Origin: CAKSNH01 sp964422725
GTDB lineage: Bacteria > Bacillota > Clostridia > UBA1381
NCBI GenBank assembly: GCA_964422725.1
Contig: CAYRCC010000045.1
Location: 1-17,050, forward strand
Direction: 5' to 3'
Length of the DNA stretch: 17,050 bases
In this document: piece after piece, positions 1 to 5,512 of the stretch
Position numbering within the stretch: the first letter of the stretch is position 1
How the letters are laid out: the number at the start of each line of letters is the position of its first letter
Notes under the pieces: generated by a model
The model's input: only the letters and a program-made list of their open reading frames with translations
The model's database searches: none
What the model was told of the DNA's origin: nothing
Position numbers and translations under genes: made by a program

Positions 1-30
1 AAATATTGTGTGCATACATAAGAAAAACAG

Positions 31-60
31 TTGACAAACATTGCACTTGTGTGTTAGCAT
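31..60 (+). promoter_or_regulatory. Candidate sigma-A promoter for the NusG-II/Gx unit
   Basis: TTGACA at 31-36 and TAGCAT at 55-60 are separated by 18 bp, and the -10 is preceded by an extended -10 TG at 52-53. Transcription would begin near 67, leaving only a very short leader before the ATG at 81, with the Shine-Dalgarno almost at the 5' end. That tight spacing and the imperfect -10 lower confidence. Only 80 bases lie upstream, so the genes may instead belong to a longer operon starting outside the window. Confidence 0.35.
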
Positions 61-80
61 TGACACAGGAGAGGTGCATT

Positions 81-455
81 ATGAAACATACGGTGATATT
101 TTTGTGTGCGGTACTGACGGTTTTGGCAATGTCGGTGGCAGTATGGCGATACATAACTGATATAAAGCTTGATGACAATGTTGTATGTGTTTATCAGGAT
201 AACAGGCTTGTGAGGCGTATAGATTTGGCGAAAGTCGAAAAAACGTATGAATTTGAAGTCAGAAACGGTGATGCCGTGAATACAATTTGTGTGGAAAAAG
301 GAAGAGTATGTGTGAAAAACGCAAGCTGTCCCGACCAAATATGCGTAAAACAGGGGTATATATCAGACGGCGTTGTACCGATAGTATGTTTGCCGAACAA
401 GCTGGTAATAAAAGCCGAGAAAAATACAGCCGATGTAGATGCAAGGGTGAAATAA
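81..455 (+). CDS. NusG domain II-containing membrane-anchored protein
   Basis: A 124-residue protein. The start is the ATG at 81, preceded by AGGAGAGG at about 67-74; the open frame extends upstream to position 6 but without a binding site. Residues 3-22 form one hydrophobic span (signal anchor), followed by a small beta-rich extracytoplasmic domain. The signature CPDQIC (Cys83 and Cys88, a C-x4-C pair), followed by a Gly and then IVCLPNKLVI, is typical of the NusG-II fold found as a stand-alone domain in Gram-positive bacteria. It overlaps the Gx-family gene by one base, so the two are translationally coupled and probably work together at the membrane. From memory, the same pairing (one-span protein plus polytopic Gx protein) is called EetA/EetB in flavin-based extracellular electron transfer loci of Listeria and Enterococcus. 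That function is inference here, because no flavin transferase, NADH dehydrogenase or PplA-like gene is in view. Confidence 0.85.
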   Translation: MKHTVIFLCAVLTVLAMSVAVWRYITDIKLDDNVVCVYQDNRLVRRIDLAKVEKTYEFEVRNGDAVNTICVEKGRVCVKNASCPDQICVKQGYISDGVVPIVCLPNKLVIKAEKNTADVDARVK

Positions 456-964
456 TGAATGTAAAGAAAATGACGACAATGGCACTTTTAACTGCCGCGG
501 CGTTGACGATATCCGTAATTGAGGCGCAAATACCGCCGCTTGTACCGATTGCCGGAGTAAAGATAGGACTTGCCAATGTAATAACATTATTTGCATTGTT
601 TATACTGAATCGTAGGGAAACATTCTGCATTTTGATTATGCGCATTGTGTTGGGAAGCATTTTTTCGGGACGTGTGAGCGGATTCATTTACAGTTTTACG
701 GGCGGCGTACTGTGTTTTGCGGCGGCGGCGGTTTTGAAACGCTTTATCGGCACGAAATCGATGTGGATTTTGGGGGTTGTAAGTGCAATTTTTCATAATG
801 CAGGGCAGTTGTCGGCGGCAGTTGCGGTTACAGGTACAAAAGAAATTGTAATATACTTTCCGGTTTTGCTTGCGTCGGCGATAGTTACGGGAATGTTTAC
901 CGGATTTACCGCACAGCTGTTGCTTGACAGGTATCGGAAAATTAAAGGCGGCAAAAGTAGTTAG
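455..964 (+). CDS. Gx transporter family / heptaprenyl diphosphate synthase component I-like membrane protein
   Basis: A 169-residue polytopic membrane protein starting at the ATG that overlaps the stop of the upstream gene (TAATG). The N-terminal part, with IPPLVPIAGVKIGLANV (about residues 26-42), followed by four or five hydrophobic segments including LMRIVLGSIFSG and the HNAGQL motif, is characteristic of the Pfam Hpre_diP_synt_I family, now often named Gx transporter. The family resembles the substrate-binding S components of ECF transporters, and its old name came from proximity to polyprenyl-diphosphate synthase genes. The C-terminus is short and basic (RYRKIKGGK). Coupling to the NusG-II protein suggests one membrane complex, perhaps for flavin or quinone-linked electron export. 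The substrate cannot be read from the sequence. The next gene downstream is on the opposite strand. Confidence 0.85.
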   Translation: MNVKKMTTMALLTAAALTISVIEAQIPPLVPIAGVKIGLANVITLFALFILNRRETFCILIMRIVLGSIFSGRVSGFIYSFTGGVLCFAAAAVLKRFIGTKSMWILGVVSAIFHNAGQLSAAVAVTGTKEIVIYFPVLLASAIVTGMFTGFTAQLLLDRYRKIKGGKSS

Positions 965-1006
965 TGTATTGCACGTGAATGTTAAAAGAAAAATAAACAG
1001 CAAATA

Positions 1007-1044
1007 AAAAGACAGACAACCCAAAATGAGATTGTCTGTCTTTT
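1007..1044 (-). terminator. Terminator shared by tRNA-Gly (minus strand) and the Gx gene (plus strand)
   Basis: A perfect 13-bp stem (1007-1019 with 1032-1044) encloses a 12-base loop. On the minus strand it begins at the last base of the tRNA CCA end and runs into TTTTTATTT, a good intrinsic terminator. On the plus strand it lies 43 bases after the Gx stop but has only the stem-derived T-run, so it is weaker in that direction. Confidence 0.8.
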
Positions 1045-1118
1045 GGAGCGGAAGACGAGATTCGAACTCGCGACGTTCACCTTGGCAAGGTGACGCTCTA
1101 CCACTGAGCCACTCCCGC
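1044..1118 (-). tRNA. tRNA-Gly (anticodon GCC), CCA encoded
   Basis: Read on the minus strand this is a full cloverleaf of 75 nt. The 7-bp acceptor stem is GCGGGAG with CTTCCGC (one G-U pair), then a T discriminator and an encoded CCA. The D stem is GCTC/GAGC. The anticodon stem TCACC/GGTGA holds the loop TTGCCAA, with anticodon GCC at 1084-1086 (complement). The T stem is GCGAG/CTCGT around the TTCGAAT loop. GCC decodes GGC and GGU glycine codons. It has its own promoter and terminator and stands alone rather than in a tRNA cluster. Confidence 0.97.
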
Positions 1119-1131
1119 ACTCACAAGAATT

Positions 1132-1160
1132 ATATTACCACATTATTTTAGAAAAGTCAA
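1132..1160 (-). promoter_or_regulatory. Promoter of the tRNA-Gly gene
   Basis: On the minus strand TTGACT (1160-1155) and TAATAT (1137-1132) are separated by exactly 17 bp. The predicted start is about 7 bases upstream of the mature tRNA 5' end at 1118, a normal leader for a tRNA transcript. Confidence 0.75.
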
Positions 1161-1348
1161 CACTTTTTTGAAAAATAAATGATATTTTATTCGGAATGTG
1201 AAATTATTGTTTTATTCGGATTTTTTATGTGTTTATCTGTTTGCGGTTTAAATCCGATTTTGTGGGTTGAAACAAGGTGCTTTGTGTATTTTCACTAAAA
1301 ACAGTGCGGTATGGTTGTGGTGTGTAATGAAAATGTAATAAAAAACTA
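1161..1348. other. AT-rich non-coding stretch between tRNA promoter and DUF1015 promoter
   Basis: I see no gene here. TTTTATTCGGA occurs twice (1185-1195 and 1210-1220), and TCGGATTT at 1216-1223 has an inverted copy, AAATCCGA, at 1250-1257. These could be a regulator site or chance in AT-rich DNA. The rest holds short T-rich runs and no recognisable RNA. Confidence 0.4.
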
Positions 1349-1377
1349 TTGACTGGAAATGATTTTTAGTATAAAAT
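1349..1377 (+). promoter_or_regulatory. Sigma-A-type promoter for the DUF1015 gene
   Basis: TTGACT at 1349-1354 and TAAAAT at 1372-1377 have a 17-bp spacer. The predicted start near 1384 gives a leader of about 64 nt before the ATG at 1448. The flanks are AT-rich. Confidence 0.65.
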
Positions 1378-1447
1378 AGACAAATAAGTTGATATATTTG
1401 TAAATAATAAATGTTAAAAAGTGGTTTTAACGGAAAGGATTTTTTGT

Positions 1448-2767
1448 ATGGCTAACATAATACCGTTCAGAGGGTACAGATATAATTGTGAAATAATAGA
1501 AAATTTAGGCAAAGTTATGTCGCCGCCGTATGATTCGATTTCGGACGAGGAACAGCAGATTCTTTACGATACCCATGAGAATAATTCGGTAAGAGTTGTG
1601 TACGGAATGGATTTGGCAGGGGATAACGACACGAATAACAAGTATACGCGTGCGGCAGACAGCTTGAAAAGCTGGATTGAAAACAAAATACTTGTGCGCG
1701 ACGAAAAGCCGGCTGTGTATTTGTATCAGCAGATTATTACGATTAATAATACACAGTTTGCAACCAAGGGAATAGTGGCGCTGTTAGAACTTGAAGAGTT
1801 TTCAAGCGGAAACATTATGCCGTGTGAGGAAACTATTTCAAGCTCGAAAAAGGACCGATACAGCCTGCTCAATGCTACAAAATCAAATGTTAGTATGATT
1901 AACTGTATGTATGCCGAAAACGGAAAAACGCTGGCAAATCTGCTTAACGAGATTATCGAAACAAAGCCGGACGTAAGCTTTAAAACGAGTACCGATACGG
2001 AACAGAATATCTGGATTATAACAGATGAGGCAATTATCGGTGAAATTCAAAAGAATATGCAAGATAAGCGCGTAGTTATAACAGACGGTCAAAACAGATA
2101 CGAAACCTGTTTGGAATACAGCAAGGAAATGTTTTCAAAGGATTCGGCACTTGCGGAAAAAGAAAAGTATAATTATACGCTTGCTTTGTTTACAAATGCA
2201 TCGGACGACGGGCTTTTGCAGCTGCCGGTACATAGAATGGTGTCCTGTCCGAAAAAATTCAATGAGGAATATTTTGTTTCGTGTGCTCAGGACAGATTTA
2301 AGGTTGAGAAAATCATTGTCGACTACGATGTCAATGAATTGGCAGACACTATGAAAAAGCAAATATTTACTCCGAGAAAAGAGAACAGAATAGCGCTTTA
2401 TTGCGGCGGCGAGTATTTTTACCGGCTTACTCTGACAGACACCGCGTGTCTGAAAGAGTTTATGCCTGACAATTCGGACGCATACCGTTCGCTTGACGTT
2501 AATGTTCTTAATCATTTGCTGTTGGGTGAGCTTATGAACATAACTCAGGATAATTACCACGAACGCATTACTTTCACCAAGCACGCCGATGAAGGCATTA
2601 AGGCTGTAAGAAATGATGAATACCAATGTATGTTCGTGATTAATCCGTCAAATTCACAGCAGATACGCGATGTTGCGATGGCAGGCGAAAAAATGCCCGA
2701 ACGGTCGATATGTCTTTTCCCGAAACCTGAGTCGGGAGTCATTTTCAATATACGTGAAACGGAATAG
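1448..2767 (+). CDS. DUF1015 family protein
   Basis: A 439-residue soluble protein, close to the usual family length (about 400-440). The ATG at 1448 is chosen because GGAAAGGA lies at 1432-1439; an upstream in-frame GTG at 1421 lacks a binding site. The N-terminal signature IIPFRGYRYN, followed by MSPPYDSIS (about residues 25-33), is the typical opening of DUF1015. Further family-like stretches are YQQ near residue 93 and the C-terminal FPKPESGVIFNI. There is no signal peptide and no membrane span. The biochemical function is not established. In many Clostridia these genes sit beside serine-biosynthesis genes (serA/serC), but not here: the neighbours are a tRNA and a GH28 enzyme. The gene is probably co-transcribed with the GH28 gene 81 bases downstream. 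Confidence 0.88.
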   Translation: MANIIPFRGYRYNCEIIENLGKVMSPPYDSISDEEQQILYDTHENNSVRVVYGMDLAGDNDTNNKYTRAADSLKSWIENKILVRDEKPAVYLYQQIITINNTQFATKGIVALLELEEFSSGNIMPCEETISSSKKDRYSLLNATKSNVSMINCMYAENGKTLANLLNEIIETKPDVSFKTSTDTEQNIWIITDEAIIGEIQKNMQDKRVVITDGQNRYETCLEYSKEMFSKDSALAEKEKYNYTLALFTNASDDGLLQLPVHRMVSCPKKFNEEYFVSCAQDRFKVEKIIVDYDVNELADTMKKQIFTPRKENRIALYCGGEYFYRLTLTDTACLKEFMPDNSDAYRSLDVNVLNHLLLGELMNITQDNYHERITFTKHADEGIKAVRNDEYQCMFVINPSNSQQIRDVAMAGEKMPERSICLFPKPESGVIFNIRETE

Positions 2768-2776
2768 AAAATTTAT

Positions 2777-2816
2777 GCGCAGAGCTGTTTGCAAGCTATC
2801 AGACGGCTCTTTGTGC
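2777..2816 (+). other. Intercistronic hairpin between the DUF1015 and GH28 genes
   Basis: GCGCAGAGCTG (2777-2787) can pair with 2804-2816 to give about 11 bp with a two-base bulge and a 16-base loop. No T-run follows, so it is not a standard terminator. It could stabilise the mRNA or tune expression of the downstream gene. Read from sequence only. Confidence 0.35.
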
Positions 2817-2848
2817 AGAATATAAAAGTGATGTGAGGAGCTTTGCAA

Positions 2849-4129
2849 ATGAACTCAAAAGAGTATTTTCCGGACGGAACGCCTATAGATGAATGGTTTT
2901 ACAATACCGATATACCCGATGTGAAAGAACTCGGAAAACGGTATGTATTAACCGAGTACAATGTTTTTGATGACGGAAGAGTGTATACAGGAGAAATTCA
3001 GAAATTGATTGATACTGTATCGGAAAACGGCGGCGGAGTGATAGTTGTGCCGCGCGGAACGTATATGACCGGTGCGCTGCATTTTAGACAGGGAGTAAAT
3101 CTTTATATAGAGGAGGGCGGCACACTCAAGGGCAGTGACGACATATCGGACTACCCAATTTGTGAAACGCGAATGGAGGGTGAAACCTGTCTTTATTATC
3201 CGGCGTTGATTAATGCGGACGGCTTGGACGGCTTTGTAATGTGCGGCAAGGGTACGATTGACGGAAACGGACTGCGCTCGTGGAAAGCATTTTGGCTAAG
3301 ACGGCAATGGAATCCGAAGTGTACGAATAAAGATGAACAGCGGCCGCGGCTTGTGTACTTGTCACATTGCAGTAACGTAACCGTTGCACAGCTGCATTTG
3401 CAAAATTCCCATTACTGGACAACTCACATTTATAAATGTGAACGGGTAAGGTATTTGGGCTGTACCGTATTTTCGCCGGCATCGCCTGTCAAAGCACCGA
3501 GTACGGACGCAATTGACATTGACGTATGTAAAGATGTACTGATAAAGAATTGTTATTTTGAAGTTAATGACGATTCGGTTGTGCTTAAAGGCGGCAAAGG
3601 GCCGTGGGCGAATGAAAGCGCGGACAACGGTTCAAACGAGAGAATAATAGTCGAAGATTGCGAATACGGATTTTGTCATGGCTGTTTAACCTGCGGTTCG
3701 GAGTCGGTACACAACAGAAATATTATAGTACGCCGTATAAGGGTTGCCGGTGCATTTCAGCTGTTGTGGCTCAAAATGCGTCCCGATACACCGCAGCATT
3801 ATGAGTATATCCTGATTGAAGATGTCAGCGGAAATGTAATGAATTTTATTGATATTAACCCTTGGACACAGTTTTTTGACCTTAAAGGCCGCAGTGATGT
3901 TCCGCTGTCATACGCGGATAATATTACGGTGCGAAACTGTAATTGTGACTGTGAGGTCTTTTTTAATACAGCTCCTGATGAAAAGCAGTACATTTTGTCG
4001 GATTTTACATTTGAAAATCTGACAATAAGAGCCGAGAAAAACGGTTTTTCAGAGGATATTGTTAAAAATATGAAGTCGGACAATGTAAAAGTGGAAATTA
4101 CTAAAAACAGCGAATTTCATAAAATGTGA
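2849..4129 (+). CDS. Glycoside hydrolase family 28 (polygalacturonase-like), cytoplasmic
   Basis: A 426-residue right-handed parallel beta-helix protein of the pectin lyase-like fold. The ATG at 2849 has GAGGAG at 2835-2840; an in-frame TTG six bases earlier is unlikely. The GH28 active-site motifs are recognisable: STDAIDID (Asp220, the NTD motif), NDDSVV (Asp241 and Asp242), CHG with His277 (usually GHG) and WLK with Lys309 (usually RIK). The Arg of the RIK motif, which normally contacts the galacturonate carboxylate, is Trp307 here. There is no signal peptide, so the enzyme probably acts inside the cell on imported oligosaccharides, as exo-acting members do. The likely role is hydrolysis of galacturonate-containing or related oligosaccharides from pectin; the exact substrate is uncertain because of the altered motif. 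It is followed by a strong terminator. Confidence 0.88.
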   Translation: MNSKEYFPDGTPIDEWFYNTDIPDVKELGKRYVLTEYNVFDDGRVYTGEIQKLIDTVSENGGGVIVVPRGTYMTGALHFRQGVNLYIEEGGTLKGSDDISDYPICETRMEGETCLYYPALINADGLDGFVMCGKGTIDGNGLRSWKAFWLRRQWNPKCTNKDEQRPRLVYLSHCSNVTVAQLHLQNSHYWTTHIYKCERVRYLGCTVFSPASPVKAPSTDAIDIDVCKDVLIKNCYFEVNDDSVVLKGGKGPWANESADNGSNERIIVEDCEYGFCHGCLTCGSESVHNRNIIVRRIRVAGAFQLLWLKMRPDTPQHYEYILIEDVSGNVMNFIDINPWTQFFDLKGRSDVPLSYADNITVRNCNCDCEVFFNTAPDEKQYILSDFTFENLTIRAEKNGFSEDIVKNMKSDNVKVEITKNSEFHKM

Positions 4130-4142
4130 AGATGGTTTGTAA

Positions 4143-4183
4143 TAACGGCGGTTTGGTTGCGTGTAAACCGCCGTTACTTTTTT
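4143..4183 (+). terminator. Intrinsic terminator after the GH28 gene
   Basis: A perfect 12-bp stem, TAACGGCGGTTT (4143-4154) with AAACCGCCGTTA (4165-4176), has a 10-base loop and is followed by CTTTTTT. It begins 13 bases after the stop codon. Confidence 0.93.
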
Positions 4184-4217
4184 GGGGTTTTTGCGGTAAA
4201 TTATGATGAATATGCAA

Positions 4218-4246
4218 TTGACAGTGTTGATATGATGTGATACACT
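4218..4246 (+). promoter_or_regulatory. Extended -10 promoter for the HD-GYP operon
   Basis: A perfect TTGACA at 4218-4223, a 17-bp spacer and TACACT at 4241-4246, with TGA directly before the -10 (extended -10). The predicted start near 4253 gives a leader of about 62 nt. I see no c-di-GMP riboswitch in that leader. Confidence 0.78.
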
Positions 4247-4314
4247 AAAAATTGCGGTACGGATTAATGCAGTTTGTACGGCAGTGATTTTAAATTGAAA
4301 TCGGGGGGCGGCAA

Positions 4315-5493
4315 GTGAATAAATTCAAAAAGTGTATGGACGGGATAATTTGCCGAAAATCAATAATCCCGACATTTTTGGTAACGGCAGTGATAGGAAT
4401 AATCTATTTTTTCGCTTGTATTAAAATGAAAGCAGGTTTTGGCAAAAGCATAATTGTGCCGATGTACATATTTCTGTCGCAGTGCGGCGTATGCTTTGCG
4501 TGCGGTGAAAACAGAAATGCATTGCCGGTTTTTGTGATACAGCTTGGCGCGGTTGTGGTGTTTGCGTTTATGTACTTTATAACAGGCGGAGGCACGGCGG
4601 GTGCGGTGATGTGGCTGTTTTTCGGTATGCTTTGCGTGCGGACGGCACTGCGCGGAAAAATGTGCACTGTACTGTGTGCAATAAGTGCGGCAGTGGCTTT
4701 GGTATGTGTTTGCATTGAAATGGGTAGTCCGGCTTTGGCGGCGGTGAATGTTGATAAAAACTATGCATATATGAATGTGCTGTTTTCGATGACAGCTTTT
4801 TTCGCTGTACTTAAAAATGTGCGTGGATATGAAGAAAAATCAAACGGCGAAAACAGCAAAATTTCGGACGAGGCAGTAAAGCTTGCGCACGAGCGCCGCG
4901 AAAAGGTCGAAAGGCTGACTCTGCAAATTATGATTACTCTTGCAAACACCATAGACGCAAAGGATAAGTATACAAACGGTCATTCAATCAGGGTTGCGGA
5001 GTATGCGAGGGAAATTGCGCGGCGTGTCGGGAAAAGTGAACAGGAGCAGGAGGCTATTTATTTCACCGGACTTTTGCATGATATAGGCAAGATAGGTATA
5101 CCCAATGCTATTATCAATAAATCGTCGGGGCTTACAGATGAGGAGTATGAGATAGTTAAAACTCACCCTAAAATAGGCGCGGATATTCTTAAAAATATGA
5201 CGGAAATACCCGGTATTGCAGACGGTGCACATTGGCATCACGAGCTTTATAACGGGCAGGGTTATCCGGATGGGCTGAAAGACGGACAAATTCCCGAAAC
5301 GGCAAGAATTATAGGGGTTGCTGACGCTTATGATGCTATGGCATCAAAACGCAGTTATCGCGATACTCTTCCTCAGCATACGGTACGAAAAGAAATTGAA
5401 AAGGGTATCGGAAAACAATTTGACCCTGTTTTTGCGAAAATAATGCTTGAAATGATTGATGAGGATACGGATTATATTATGTGCGAAAGGTAA
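4315..5493 (+). CDS. Membrane-anchored HD-GYP domain phosphodiesterase
   Basis: A 392-residue protein. The start is GTG at 4315, with the G-rich site GGGGGGCGG just upstream. Residues about 15-165 contain five or six hydrophobic membrane segments with no recognised sensor domain. A charged linker (about 170-200) leads to a C-terminal HD-GYP domain: NGHSIRVAEYA (His223), LLHDIGKIGIP (His255-Asp256), THPKIGADIL (His284), HWHHELYNGQGYP (His308/His309, GYP 316-318) and VADAYDAM (Asp337). All metal-binding positions expected for an active HD-GYP enzyme are present; the usual DGxGYP reads NGQGYP. The family hydrolyses cyclic di-GMP, and some members act on other cyclic dinucleotides. The membrane part probably senses an unknown signal. 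It is first in a probable operon with the corrinoid activator (19-base gap) and the SLH peptidase. Confidence 0.92.
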   Translation: MNKFKKCMDGIICRKSIIPTFLVTAVIGIIYFFACIKMKAGFGKSIIVPMYIFLSQCGVCFACGENRNALPVFVIQLGAVVVFAFMYFITGGGTAGAVMWLFFGMLCVRTALRGKMCTVLCAISAAVALVCVCIEMGSPALAAVNVDKNYAYMNVLFSMTAFFAVLKNVRGYEEKSNGENSKISDEAVKLAHERREKVERLTLQIMITLANTIDAKDKYTNGHSIRVAEYAREIARRVGKSEQEQEAIYFTGLLHDIGKIGIPNAIINKSSGLTDEEYEIVKTHPKIGADILKNMTEIPGIADGAHWHHELYNGQGYPDGLKDGQIPETARIIGVADAYDAMASKRSYRDTLPQHTVRKEIEKGIGKQFDPVFAKIMLEMIDEDTDYIMCER

Positions 5494-5512
5494 TAAACGG
5501 CAAAAGCGGAAT

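Noticed and set aside
6..80. Upstream extension of the NusG-II protein to position 6
   Set aside because: No ribosome binding site and it would bury the hydrophobic anchor; the ATG at 81 has a good site and gives a normal signal anchor.
1185..1257. Direct repeats TTTTATTCGGA and an inverted AAATCCGA as a regulatory element or terminator
   Set aside because: Short, AT-rich and not well placed relative to the promoters on either side; the stem lacks a convincing loop and T-run.
4247..4314. c-di-GMP riboswitch in the HD-GYP leader
   Set aside because: The leader is too short and lacks the conserved riboswitch cores.
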